64,000 nt of DNA, taken from contig WPIO01000007.1 of NCBI GenBank assembly GCA_009760855.2, forward strand, positions 8,757,001 through 8,821,000, read 5' to 3'. This DNA is from Cristatella mucedo (lineage: Eukaryota; Bryozoa; Phylactolaemata; Cristatellidae). This document shows positions 11,895 through 61,824 of this stretch, piece after piece. A program made the translations under genes and the position numbers. The notes beneath the pieces are model-generated. The model did not search any database, was not told the origin of the DNA, and saw nothing but the letters and a program-made list of their open reading frames with translations. The stretch's first letter is position 1, and each line of letters starts with the position of its first letter.

Positions 11895-12800
11895 TGCTGA
11901 GACTGGACAACAGCATCTCGACGCCAAACTAGTTAACGCGTTTGTGACGTGGCATATAGATTACTGCTTTGCTTTTTTTCGGAACTCCTCGTCCGAGCCC
12001 AGTACAGTCTACAACAAGTGCAAGACTCAGCAACTCTTCCGGTCTGTCGTCAATGGAGTAGCTTCAACACGACATAATCTCTGTCTGAATTTCACTGGCT
12101 CCCTATAAGCATCGCATCGACTACAAAATCCTCTCCTTTGACTACAGGTGGCTGCAGTCGCTTGCAACAGGCCAACCTTCACGACCTTCTTGTTACTCCA
12201 GTGAGCTCTCGTCCCACTTTCTCCTTGGCTCCAGTCCTCTCGCCATTCCTTGCACTAAACTGGAATCTTTTGGTGATCGAACCGTCGGTTCGTATGCACC
12301 CACAGTTTAGAACTCGCCTCCTGCCTCGATCGCCACCTACATTGCCTTTGCATCATTAAAGTGTCAGCTGAAGAGGCATCTGAACCGCTCAGCTTTACCA
12401 AATTATCCCTCAAACTTGTCCTTTTGTGTTCCCTAGTGCCTTAGGTGCTTACTTAGAAATGATTCGGCGCTTGTTACTTACAGGGGGTCCCACTAACAGG
12501 TGGCCCTAAGTGTCTTCTTGTGTGCGTTATACTCTTTTTTAAGCATGGTTAGGCAAAGCGGCTTCCCTTTGCGACCTCGGCCCCAGGGTCATGGGTTCGA
12601 GTCCTGAGATAGCGATCCTGTTTGCCGCTGCAATCGGTGGTGATGGTCTTTAAAGGCTCTTCTGCCGCTATGCAAAAAGTGGCTATTAAATCAGCTAGTA
12701 TTTTTTGTGATACTTGTTTCCTTTTGGATGCTTGTCTAAGCACGATACCTAGCTTTTCATTAACTCTTGGTTATCGCTTCTCTTGCAGCTGATTTAAAAG
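11895..12800 (+). mobile_element. LINE family B copy, interrupted by an S1 SINE
   Basis: Diverged RT C-terminal reading (LVNAFVT..., then a TTTTGGTGATCG block) followed by the family B 3' region. The SINE at 12543-12706 sits inside it: LINE sequence resumes with GATACTTGTTTCC and GTCTAAGCACGATAC after the SINE, as in the uninterrupted family B end near 60090. Confidence 0.7.
12543..12706 (+). mobile_element. S1 SINE inside a LINE family B copy
   Basis: GCGGCTTCCCTTTGCGACC, GGTCATGGGTTCGAGTCC (B box), GGTGGTGATGGTC, TCTTCTGCCGCTATGCAAAA and the end ATTAAATCAGCTAGTATTTT. LINE sequence is found on both sides. Confidence 0.8.
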
Positions 12801-13364
12801 CACCCAAATTTAAATAATTCGGTTCTCTTCTTCAAACGACATTAGCAGACATAGTATTACTACTACTAAGGGTCAAGGGATTTGTTCTATGCCCACTTTT
12901 CTTACAACTTATACTCTCCCGCCTGCCCATACAATCGCCAATCACAGTCTAGGGTTTTTATGCAGATTACATGAAGCTTTTATACTCGTTGATATGCAGA
13001 TTAAACACTCGTTTAAATACACTTATGGTGTCACATTATATGTGGTACTAACTCTTTAAGTTCTGATCTTAATTGCTGCAAACTCTGGGTCTTACCCAGA
13101 GGTCAGATCCTCGCACTTTATAAAACAATTCGTAGGTTTGAGATCCATAGTAGGTAAAACCTTTATTGCTTGTTGCAAGAGGTGTGAAAGACACCGAGGC
13201 ACATTTCCCGCCATATTAATGAGCATCTTAAATCAGCCGATCTTCACTTTACTTTATACAACCAGTCTTCCTGTCTCAGCTGCCTCTTCTTAACAATCCA
13301 CTTCTTACACCTACACCTGTACTTTTTTTACGGACAATTGTACCTTTCGATCACGCTTCCTGTA

Positions 13365-13460
13365 CGACATAAAGTAAAGTGCCTAGAAAGAGATCAAGTC
13401 CACTGAGCGTGCTATGCAAATTTTATTGTTATTATGTTTATTAATGTCTGTTATTATTAT
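13365..13460 (+). repeat. LINE 3' tail
   Basis: AAAGTGCCTAGAAAGAGATC, then CACTGAGCGTGCTATGCAAA, followed by ATT-type repeats. Only the end is recognisable. Confidence 0.65.
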
Positions 13461-13689
13461 TCTTATTGAGTGTGATGCTCGGCATCGTGGTTACGTCCGC
13501 GATGTGAACTGTGATAGCTTCAATCGATTCACACCATTTATGTTGTGGGAGTGCTGGTTAGCTTTGGTCAGCATACATCAAGGGTCCGCGTAAAGATATT
13601 TAATATCCAATATTTGATGAAACCCTAACAAATATTTCGAGTTATATGTTTTGCAAAGCCAATACACTTTTGGAGCTACCTTTTTTTAA

Positions 13690-14105
13690 GATATATACCT
13701 CGTACAAACCTCAAATCCTTTGGAGACCGTGCATTTAGTTAGTATGCTCCCAAAGCCTGGAACTCCCTCCCGACCAGCGTCAGAACATCCCCTGACTTGA
13801 CCACATTTAAAAAGAACTTAAAAACGCACCTATTTAGGACAGCATTTAGTGGGTCACTGTGATTTGTCCTTGATGTGCTTATGCGTGCTGACACTGTGCA
13901 TGCTGCCACTAACCACATTTGCATGCTGACCCTGTGCACGTCACCCCTAACCATGTTATTCACTTTGTTTGTTTATCAAGCATGATATTACTCACCATTC
14001 AATTGCATTTCACTTTACAGCAAATGTAAAGCACCAAGAAAGAGATTGAGTTCTCTGAGGGCGCTTTATCAAGTGCATTACTATTATTATTATTATTATT
14101 ATGAT
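13690..14105 (+). mobile_element. LINE family A 3' end
   Basis: Starts at ATACCTCGTACAAACCTCA (the C-terminal RT codons), then AAAGCCTGGAACTCCCTCC, the 3' untranslated region, the hairpin and (ATT)n. Severely 5' truncated; clearly the same subfamily as 7801-9165. Confidence 0.9.
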
Positions 14106-15448
14106 AATGGTTACACATTTATTGATGTGCAAACTGAAAGTCAAGCAACATTCTTTTTAATAAATAATGACCATGCTCTGTGATTAGCGAAACATGAATT
14201 ATCCGCTTACGAATGTAACTGCTACTGATGAACACTGTGATGAGTAGCAGCTGCGGCGCCTATATGATGATTAATTGAGACCTGCAGCAGAAGACGCTTT
14301 CACGCTCGCAGCATCATTCATCACCTTCACAACCTAAGTGTCCTTTTTACATGTCGCTACACACTGCAATTACAACTGTAAAAATCAAAGTACGCGCTCT
14401 CAGCGATCGGCTATTTGGGAAATGAGAATCAAAGCCGTTTTCAATATTTATCGCCTCCGATGACGTTTATTGGCTATGAATAGGCAGCTGTCTGAGAAGC
14501 TTTTATGACCGTTTAGCACTCCTGTGGAGTTTTTTCAAGATACTGATACTTTTTTTAAGGATAAACTCAGGCAGATGGGATACAAAATTGCATATTTATC
14601 AGAACTGCTTGAAAAACTTCACTGACATACAGCAAATTTAAGACATCTTACCAAAGATTATGGTTACTAACGAAAAAAATGTATCGCTATTCTCACCGTG
14701 ACAGTGGCTGAGAACTTTCGCTTCCATTATCATATGACAGTTAAATGGTGGTCTTGGAGTAGTCCAAGGTTCATTCAAAAAAATAAAACCACTCCCGATT
14801 ACTGACTGATATTTCGGACGTGAGGCACCGTCAACTTGACTATAAATAAGCCGTTCATAACTTGAATTTTCAATCCATTATATTTTAAAACTAATCTAAT
14901 AATCAGTTCACGAGCTTGATTGATTAAGTCAGAAGTAAATTGTCACGAATTTTGAATAAAAATACAATTAGCTATTTTTATAATGACAGTAGACTCCGCT
15001 TGCAAGAATACACTCCGGCCGGCTAGTAGGGATGCTTAGGTGCAGAATATTCCCATATGCTAACGCAGAACTGCTAATTGAAAGAATCTGGGACGCCGGA
15101 AATGCTATCCTTGTAAGGGAAGTGTTCCTATATCCGATATTCTTATTTGCGGAGTCAATCGTGAATCATTTGGTCGCACTCGTGAGTAGATCGGGCAAGC
15201 AAATATTCTGGAAGCTACGGTAGGTTATGTGCGGCTAGCTATGAGTAGATTAAATCAAGATTGGAGTGGCCTCGAATATGCAGGTCTTTGGCGAGAACGG
15301 ATAGGATGCTCCAAAGTGCACAATCCGGGTCGTGGGTTTAAGTACTTCAGCAGGTTATCCCTTACCGCACGGTGGAAGATGGCTGCTGAGTTTGCTTTAT
15401 CAGCCATCCACTACCTTGAAGTTTCGTTTAACTAGTTAGAAGTCACTG

Positions 15449-16249
15449 CCACAGGGACGGTTGGGTGACTATTGAACCTACGACTACTGACCCTATGACA
15501 ATTGGCCTATACAACAATTGATCTATTTACCATCTGGTCTACGACTATTGGCCCTACGACAACTGGCCTGTACTAACTGGCCTATACGACAATTGATCTA
15601 TATGTCAATTTATAAGAATAATGAACAATTTTTAATTTACACTATTGATACAAACAATTAAGAATTAATTCATGACTTTCTGAATTTTTTATATTTATGC
15701 AACAGGATTATTAGTAAAGCAGTTGTTTCTCTTAAAAGTGTCAAAAAGTGTTCATTACATTCTAGATAAAATCGATCTCGATCTTACTGTAGCTTCTCAA
15801 CTAACTTTGCGACAAATACGCAATGGCACGAAGAAAAGTTAGAAAATCTGTACGACCGTAACCTTCAACAGCCCGTCGAACTTTTTCGGCAAGCTCGCTG
15901 TATCTCTTTGCTCGTATTTGCTCGTCTTCGCTTGTATTTCCACACTCGGAAATTCCGTACTGTATCGCTGACTCCATGATTTATAAATATTTTTATGTTC
16001 AAAAATTATTAACTTCCCAAATTATCAATTATATTTGTTTATACTAACACAGATAATAAATGTGTAATCTAATTTGATCAAATAAAACCGACCTGCACCA
16101 GTTTTATTTGTATTGCCTATTTCTGATCTTAGAGTCACTTGTTAAAGATCAGTTGTCATATAGATCAATTGTCGTGTAGGCCGGTTGGTACAGACCAATT
16201 GTCGTTGGGTGAGTAGTCACAATTTCAATTGTCGGTACACCCACAGGGA
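15449..16249. mobile_element. Non-autonomous DNA transposon with 9-bp target duplication
   Basis: The 9-bp direct repeat CCACAGGGA flanks a 783-bp unit (15458-16240). Both ends are built from diverged tandem copies of a roughly 15-bp motif around ACAATTGG or ACAATTGATC, in opposite orientation at the two ends. About nine copies lie at the left (15465-15610) and six at the right (16140-16235). The ends form an imperfect terminal inverted repeat. A 9-bp duplication is typical of the Mutator (MULE) superfamily, so a MULE-type MITE is the best guess. The core is AT-rich with one small antisense frame. Confidence 0.75.
15801..15977 (-). CDS. Small unidentified ORF inside the 15-kb inverted-repeat element (58 aa)
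   Basis: The ATG is at 15977-15975 and the TAG at 15803-15801 on the minus strand. It begins MESAIQYGISECGNTSEDEQ and continues EKVRRAVEGYGRTDFLTFLR, predicted mostly helical and charged. An AT-rich leader with TATTTATAAAT lies just upstream. I recognise no family. It may be the N-terminal remnant of the lost transposase or chance; it is placed centrally within the element. Confidence 0.35.
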   Translation of the reverse strand: MESAIQYGISECGNTSEDEQIRAKRYSELAEKVRRAVEGYGRTDFLTFLRAIAYLSQS

Positions 16250-16579
16250 TTTTATAGGCGTCGAAGCGTGCATTTGGCCTACAGTTGATCAAACCTTTTG
16301 TAGCCGACGAGCGTAGGATCAAAAACTGGATGAGGGAGGAGCTGCTTCAAACTGGGCAGCTTGAGCTCTTGAAACCAAGGTCAGCTGATTTGACGGATTT
16401 AGTGGCAGACGGCGGATCAAAAAGCAGCATTAACAACAGCCACTGTACCCGTAATTGTTGGCTCAATGCTGCCACTAATAGCTTCAGTGCAGCAACCTTG
16501 TAGTCGTTGCGGTTGGAAAATGGCATTTTGCAACCAGCTGGAGCGCCTGTCGACGCAATTATGAAAGCTACAGACTTTT

Positions 16580-16690
16580 AAGATAATAAAAGTAATACGT
16601 CTGCTTTTGTATAGCGCCCTCAGATAACGTAATCTCTTTCTAGTCACTTTAGATTTGCTGCAGAAGAAATTGGATGAGAGAGTAACTAGT
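16580..16690 (-). repeat. LINE 3' tail, antisense
   Basis: TATAGCGCCCTCAGATAACG, then TCTCTTTCTAGTCACTTTAG: the reverse complement of the terminal hairpin. Confidence 0.65.
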
Positions 16691-16934
16691 CATTCTACAA
16701 CCGCACTTATTGAAGCATGTAGAGTAGATAACGGACAGCGTACAACTACTCATAAGTTTCCTGCCTTGTGCTTCACCCTCGTTTGGTCGCGTATTTTTGA
16801 AATACTGGCAATAATACACGACTTCGGCTAATGAAACCAACACCTCGTATCGTCTACGTTTTAATTCATGTACGTCACCGTATTCCGGAAATTGTATTCC
16901 CAAGTACGCATGCAAGTTAAAAATTTCAATGAAT

Positions 16935-16937
<3 letters not shown>

Positions 16938-16973
<36 letters not shown>
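16938..16973. repeat. (TA)n microsatellite
   Basis: An uninterrupted TA run of about 18 units. Confidence 0.95.
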
Positions 16974-16974
<1 letters not shown>

Positions 16975-17175
16975 GATTTGAGAGGAATAATTACTGAATC
17001 TCTTGTACCACCTATGTCCGAGCTTGTGCCTCCGCGAGACTTCCTAGATCTGTCCTCGCAGGAACCACGGTAACACTACAGCACCCGAGACTATTTTCCA
17101 CCTTTACGACAGAATTGAGAGAACTTGGCTGCACATTGGAATGAGCTCTCACCGTTGTCTGTCGCCGTTGAACTT

Positions 17176-17290
17176 TAGTAATTACTCACCATTCAATTGC
17201 ATTTCCCTTTGCAGCAAATGTAAAGCGCCCAGAAAGAGATGGAGTTCTCTGGGGGCGCTTTATCAAGTGCATTATCATTATTACGATTGT
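17176..17290 (+). repeat. LINE family A 3' tail
   Basis: ATTCAATTGCATTTCCCTTT, then GCGCCCAGAAAGAGATGGAG and the rest of the hairpin, followed by ATTATCATTATT. Confidence 0.8.
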
Positions 17291-17339
17291 TTTAAGCATA
17301 TGGTGTGAAAAACTGGCAGGGAGATCATCCGCATGCAGT

Positions 17340-17945
17340 TGATGGAAGACTCTGCAGCTACGCTTGTCTGTTGGAATCAAAACAGTTGCCACGTCACGCC
17401 ACTTCTCATTTCTCGCCGACGTGCACTGGCTCCCAATCAAGCTGTGTACTGAGTTTGAGATTCTGTTAGTAACTTTTCTCATTTCTCTAGCTCCAGCCTA
17501 CCAATCAGAAATACTCTCACCACAGGCTAGGCAAACTACCATCCACTTTTATGACTAAAATCGCTTCGCTATGCCACGAACCAATCCCAAATCCTTTAGA
17601 GACCGCGCCTGTAATTCGTATCCATCGAAAGCCGGGAACTCACTCCCGACTGATGACTCTCGACTACCCTGACTTGACGACATTAAAAAAAATCCTAGAA
17701 GTGCACCTGTTTCTGTGAGCATTTGCTGGGTTCTTGTGATTTGTACTTTGTGGGTTTATTCGTGCTGACATTGTGCATGTGCCCACTAACCATATTTACA
17801 TGTTGACACTGTGCATGTTCTCACTATCCATTTCATTATGCTTCCTTTACAGCATATGCAAAGTGTCTAAAAAGAGATTAAGTTCCCTGAGAGGGCTATA
17901 ATAATATATCGCTATAATTACTATTTATTACTATTATAGGAGTAA
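17340..17945 (+). mobile_element. LINE family A-like 3' fragment, diverged
   Basis: Runs from GAAGACTCTGCAGCTACGC (RT C-terminal) through SFLADVHWLPIKL and GCCGGGAACTCACTCCCGAC to the hairpin and a degraded ATT tail near 17940. Placed directly after another LINE tail in the same orientation. Confidence 0.8.
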
Positions 17946-18497
17946 ACTGTGAACGGGCTGTAGCACCCTTTGGGACGACTGGAATGGGTACTCAGGACTA
18001 CTCGCTCGCCAGCCCGCCCCTTCAGTCACGTCTATACAAAAAGCACTCACGGTAACGCACCGAGCGGCCTCCTGCGCCGATTATAGCACTGCTAGCAGGT
18101 GGCGGCCGGTGTGCACTGCCGCCGGTGCCGTTCGCCACAGCTAGGCTACTCACCCGACCTGGAAAAGCAGCGTAGCATCAGAACAGTACGCAAAAAGCGG
18201 TGGCAACTCGGCGTAACGTTCTTCAGAAACCGTCTACTAGACGCTGGCCAGCTTGAGAAGCTGCTGCCGTTGCCGTGGCTAATGTAACCATTCTCTTTCG
18301 TGTCTTTTTTGTCAGATTGCTATTATCGGAAGACATTCGAAGAGAGCCGCTTTAAAAGGATGTGGTACGCTTACGGGTTCAATGGCTACTGTAACTAGTG
18401 CTTTTGGTCCGCTGTATGCCACTATCTGTCAAATTAGCTGACCCTGGCTGTGCTAGCTGAGGTGCGACCAGGGAACCGACAATCCAAGGGACCGGGC

Positions 18498-18625
18498 CTG
18501 TGTTAGCCAAGGGGTAAGGCGCTCACGCAACACGAGCCAGGTCTGCGTTTCAATGCCTGTAGGAGCCAATCCTGTATTGAATGCTGCAAGTCATCTCAGT
18601 AGCCGTTAACGCTATTTTAACTATA
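18498..18625 (+). mobile_element. S1-like SINE, degraded
   Basis: GTTAGCCAAGGGGTAAGGCG (A-box region), GTCTGCGTTTCAATGCC (decayed B box), GCCAATCCTGTATTGA, AGTAGCCGTTAACGC. The head is clear; the tail is lost. Confidence 0.55.
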
Positions 18626-18677
18626 TATAAGGTTGGTAAATATACTAACCTAACCCATTTCACTTAAAGTGACTACA

Positions 18678-18825
18678 CCGCCGGTTTGGCCCAATGATAA
18701 AGGTGCTCGCCTCGACCAAGGTTAAGATGAATATTTTTGATGACCGAGGTGGCGGGCTCGAGTCCCGTGGCATATGCGTAGCACGCGAATAGAGATTAAG
18801 TTCTCTTAGGGCGCTATACAAATGA
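18678..18825 (+). mobile_element. S2 SINE: tRNA-like head plus LINE-type 3' hairpin
   Basis: GGTTTGGCCCAATGATAAAG (A-box side), GGTGGCGGGCTCGAGTCCC (B box), then AATAGAGATTAAGTTCTCTT and GGGCGCTATACAAATGATAT, which parallel the terminal hairpin of the family A LINE. Confidence 0.75.
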
Positions 18826-19756
18826 TATATATTACAGTTAATTGTGCACGGCCAACTTCAAGTCCGTGCAAACTTGCCCAAAAAACCCACGCTAAATGCC
18901 TAGGCGCGCAGCTCGAACTTCAAAACCGCACAAAATAGCCAGATAAGGCCCGGAACATTCCTAATGCGAAGCACCAGACTCGGTTGAGCGCGCAGCGAAG
19001 CCAGGACGAAGGGAAGACCCAGCCGCCATGTGGCCAGGTTGGCTTAGCTCTTTTGTTCAGGAGACGTATTTACAAACATAGCAACTGCGACGCTGGACAG
19101 TGGGGACCATCCCCCAGTGGATCATTAGGTGTTTAACCTTCGCTATTCAAGACGTTGTTACTGGTAAGACAGGCATCAATTCAATCTGAAGCCAAAGCCA
19201 GTGAAAGTATCACAAAGTCTGTGGGTTTTATGGGCGTCTGCTTTTAGGCTGGGACGTTTCTCGTAGGTTCGGTGGAAGATCGCTCGCTCAGCGGTGGAAT
19301 AACAGCACCCGTGACTTTAAAATACTCATTCAAATATAGTCGCGTCCCTGATATTTTCCATCTTTCTGAATCGCTCATATTTCCGTTACTAAGCGATAGG
19401 CATCTGTATAAAGGTAATTGACATTTGTCTTGGAAAGCTACATCGCAACCTTTTTAACTTTCATTTGTGAACACTCGCAGGTTCCTTGGTGAACAAACTC
19501 TTCCTTCTACTGTATCTGTACCACCAGCTGACGCTTGTGCTTCAAAAGCCTGCTATTTAGTGTGCCTGGCACATAGCAGCAATATGCCTACTGGGACGCC
19601 TGTGCACACGCCTAGGTATTCCTTGCACAGTTGATCGTTTAGGATTTAGATTTCAGCTGTCAGGGCTCATTTAATAGGTTTAGAGTTTGAGGGTTAGGTC
19701 CTAACTCAGTGAGCGATGTCGGAGTGTATATGTAAACGGCTGTCGGTCATCTAGCT

Positions 19757-21520
19757 AGCGCCTAAAAATGAAATACCTCAAGGATTAGTCCTAGGTCTTT
19801 TCACAATCTATGCTCTTCCACTGGCCGATGTCACTGCCGAATGCAATCTGAGCTTTCATTTCTCTGCCAATCGCATCTAAGTCTGTCTATCCTCCTACCC
19901 TTCTAAGACTTTCTCCTCTTCCGACTTACTTAATTTCCATAGAGCCTGCATTGACGACATTCTCGTCGTGATGGCTACTAACTTCCTGAAACTCATCGAT
20001 TGTAAGACCAAACTAACAGTTATTAGCAGGCCTAGCCCTCAAGATTGGTTCAGCTAGCATAAATCCTGTGATCTTTGCCCTTTACCTAGTTGTACTGTTC
20101 CAACACGACATGTCATTAGATTAGGAAATTTTCTTCACAGTCGAGTTGGCCTACTTTCATCCAAGTATCATTGCCAAAACCAGAGCCTGCGTAGAGAAGA
20201 GCACTAACAAAACTAGTTCATTCGTTTGTGACATTGCACCAGTATCCTTGAAATTCTCTATATGCAGGACTCCGGTCTATGCCCTTAATCATTTCGGACT
20301 GATGGAAAACTCAGTAGTTCGACTGGTCTGTCGTCAATGGCATAGCTGCCACATCACGTCACTTATGGCTGAGCTTTATTGGTTCCCTATCAAGCAACAA
20401 ATCAATGTCAAGATCTTCAATATGGCTTACAGGTCGTTACACTTGCTTGCACCCCTAGCTATCCGATCTCATTGCTCCTCCAGTGGGCTCCATGGACACC
20501 TGCACCGATGTGTAGTTGTCTTGCTGTACCTCGCACTAAATCAAAGCCTTTTGGCGATCGGGCATTCAGCTCGTATGAATCGAAAGTCTGGAACCCACTA
20601 TTGGTTGCTGTCACTACCTGCATTGACTTTGCATCACTGAAGTGTAGCTAGCTCCCCGGTTCTGTCTCGACATGATTATTGCAGTTTCATTTGGGCTTGG
20701 CTGCTTTAAAAAAAGTCACTAGGCCACTACAGCTGGCGATTGATATGGCCACAAGGCTAGTTTACAAATTCCTGAGATTTGATTATGTGTCTTCTTTGCT
20801 GAAAGACCTTGGATGGCTGTCCTTGATCTACCGATACAGAGCACAGTTCTTATACTAATCCCTACGGTCCGCCATGACTTGGAACCTTTGTACCTAGTTG
20901 AACTGCTGCACCAATTTCAGCCTCCTCGTGCCCTCAGATTCTCAATGGACAATAAATTAGCCGTTCCATTCCTCTGCTTAAGACCGTTGGTGACAGAAGC
21001 TTATGCTTCGCAGGTCCTAGACTATGGAACAAACTTCCATAGTTCTTACACAATGATATCTACTCTCCTGCTGCCGACTACGGCACATCGTTCCCAGCCA
21101 CCCTGAGCTGCTACTGCCATGCTACTCATTAGCTCAACTGCTCTCCTGACTCAGCTATGCTTCTCACTTCTTCTTTGTTGCTCGAAATGAAGTCTCTTGG
21201 CTGCCGAATACATACCGAAAGCCTCTTAGGCTTTGAATGCTCTATACAAAACTCGCCTGAGTAACACCCACATAGTCTATGTGGCATTGTGTAGTTACAA
21301 GCAGAGATATATTATAAGTTGCAGCTACAGACACATCTGTTGCACTCAGCTTTCCCTGCGCCTTAAAACTAGCCTTTTTATACCTGTGTGCTTTGCTTTT
21401 GTACTCCAGCATGATCCAGTGCATGCTACTAACCAGGGGTCCTACTCTCCGGTGGCCACGATCATCATCTATTATGCTTTTCCATCTTGGCCCAAGGACG
21501 ATATCATGATCGTCTTTAAC
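19757..21520 (+). mobile_element. LINE family B copy split by a family C insertion
   Basis: The left part (19757-20650) decodes, with breaks, to an RT stretch (PQGLVLG..FTIYALPLADV, then SFHFSANRI where YADD should be) and a C-terminal domain. The right part (about 21320-21520) is the family B 3' region (GCATGCTACTAACCAGGGGT). The family C fragment lies between them. Confidence 0.75.
20655..21318 (+). mobile_element. LINE family C 3' fragment nested in family B
   Basis: Parallels the 34.34-34.98 kb part of the larger family C copy: CTGCACCAATTTCAGCCTCC, AATAAATTAGCCGTTCCATT, then CTATACAAAACTCGCC and the end words near 21310. AGCTA occurs at both junctions, a possible short target duplication. 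Confidence 0.75.
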
Positions 21521-22298
21521 CCATGATTAATGCTTCTATTGCAGCAAGTGGTAAACTACGTGGATGGAAATTTACTTCTTCTGGGGCTCTATACAGACGA
21601 CCTTATTGTCATTACTGCAATTTAATCCGTGTGAAGGAGATGCCCTACATATCGGCAGCAAATGCAAAAGCCGGCCCGAATGCTTGGTTTAGGCATGCCG
21701 CCGAGCAGGGTTTTATTCATTCTGGAGAAACGTTAACAAATATCTACTGGTCAGAAATGAAACCATGATTTTGGATCATTTAAGATAATTTTTTCTGAAA
21801 ATGCACCGTTGGCTTGAAAGCCTTTAGAGTCTCTGACAGGTTTAGAAGCCTTGCTTACAGCCAGCAGGACACGTCGAGCTTGGTGCCCCTCCCAACACTG
21901 ACCATACACACCTGCAGCACTCTCAGTGCTTGACCTCTCACCTGTCATTGTCGTGTGAGTGTGGACTCAAGCAGCAGCCCGTGACAGTCTCGTCGAAGTA
22001 ATAAACGGACTGTGTATCCAACGTCCATCGTGGATGAGCAGGGACTCATAGAATTAATGAAAGCTGCATAGCATGATTAGACTCTCACATCGTAGATGGC
22101 TGTAGCGGTACTGAGCAGTTGCTCGTAATTTTGCCAGAATCCACACTGCTTTTGAGATGTGAGTGTGTCTGTTTTAGGGCTGCTGTCGTCACCGTGCTGC
22201 ATGCTTATGCTGTGGCCTGTATGAACCGGTACAGTTAGAAGTAGCAGAGTAAGCAAAGTACGAGTTGACTTCAATACGTACATACCGGTGTGCACAGA

Positions 22299-22440
<142 letters not shown>

Positions 22441-22529
22441 GGCTGGGGCCACGGAACATTTTATAAAACATTTGTATAGCACGCTAAGGTAACTAAATCT
22501 GATTCGAAGCACTAGAAATATGCTATGAA

Positions 22530-22620
22530 GGTAGCATATGCAAACTTCCTAGAAAGAGAATAGTACTCTTTTGGGTACTGTGCAAATGATGAATTTCTTA
22601 TAATAATAATAATTATTATT
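22530..22620 (+). repeat. LINE 3' tail
   Basis: CCTAGAAAGAGAATAGTACT, then GGGTACTGTGCAAATGATG and a (TAA)n stretch. It faces an antisense LINE tail across a shared AT-rich joint. Confidence 0.6.
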
Positions 22621-22624
22621 ATTA

Positions 22625-22950
22625 TTACATCAAATGAGTAATAATAGCATGTACAATGTAAGGAGGCACACGAACACACTGAACAGTTTACTCGGACAGA
22701 GAACAAAATTGTGTGAGGAGTAGGTAGAGTCTTAGCTTCTTTTTAAATGCTGCCAAATCAGGGGATGTAGTGATGTCAGTTGGTAGAGTCAGCTCGAGGG
22801 TTTTGTAGCATGCGAGCTGACTGAAGTCTGCAAAGAATTTGAGGTTGGCAGGACGACCACTTAATGACCTGAGTCGATCGAGAAGATCATGTGGTATTAT
22901 GCAAAACCTAATTAGGAAGTACTTCCGATAATTAGTCCAGCTCAAGAGAG
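22625..22950 (-). mobile_element. LINE 3' fragment, antisense
   Basis: ATTATTATTACATC, then the reverse complement of the LINE 3' region: CTTCTTTTTAAATGCTGCC, ATCAGGGGATGTAGTGATG and GTTGGCAGGACGACC. The minus frame reads TTSPDLAAFKKKLRLYLLLT. Confidence 0.75.
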
Positions 22951-23359
22951 TGATGAGATATTTAAGTAAGTGATTTCAATTATAAACCAAAGCTTGTGTC
23001 AGGCACGCATAGACAAACCAAAACTGTTCTGGTCGTTCTAGCTATCCTAAGCTATCCTATATGTTGCCATGTAGACAGCATCTCAGCCTTGTATATCAGA
23101 TGCAGCAAAGCATTTGTGTAGCCCTGCCACCGACTCGTGCACTTTTTGTGAGGGAAAGGTGCAACGGTCGATTCGTGGGAGGAGGTGGTGGGATGAAGGG
23201 GTTGCAAAAGGGAAGAAGCAAGGCCTGTCAATAAAAGGCTGGTTGACATGCTTGCTAAGAATGACATCAAACATGGCGATGTAATTTGTTTCAGTGACAT
23301 TGACTTGATTTTTTTGATAGTTTTGTAAGCCTCACAATCACACCTGTGCTTCAGGACTC

Positions 23360-61304
<37,945 letters not shown>

Positions 61305-61818
61305 GGTGCTACAATGTAGCGATGCCAAGTGTGCATGGCAGCACTAGTAGCTACTCGAAGTAAAAAGCTGCAGCGATCCTGCTTGGAATCAAACTGTTCG
61401 ACATAGCCTGTATAATATGGCTACCTCTACCATTCTACGAGAAACTATGCTGTACAGTGCAGCAGCCAAGCGAGCGAGCGGCAAGTTATCTCGTTTATGG
61501 TGAAGAACCACAAGATTTGTGCAATTACGTTTTTAGAGTTACTGCCACTCATTATATCTTAGTAGCTGACCATATTGAAGTTGGAGTGAATTGAAGGATT
61601 GAGGAGGCTGTGTGATGTTGTTGCTGCTGTCACTCCTGCTGCTGCTTGCGTCATCTGATCACATAGCGCAGACCAGTTGATGTTATGAGTGTTTGCAGGT
61701 TTTTGAGCTGCCTAGCACATGCTTAACTTGGGCAGTTTTTACCACCACTTTGCTGTATAGGTCTCTTCACTTAATTATTTGTACGTGACCATGTATGTCA
61801 TATCTGTCCTTGTTGAGC

Positions 61819-61824
61819 AATAAA
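61819..61824 (+). terminator. Candidate poly(A) signal AATAAA for CCDC157
   Basis: This is the first AATAAA after the stop at 61304, about 515 nt downstream. It runs straight into the A-rich end of an antisense SINE, so the signal appears to be supplied by the SINE tail read in antisense. Confidence 0.4.
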
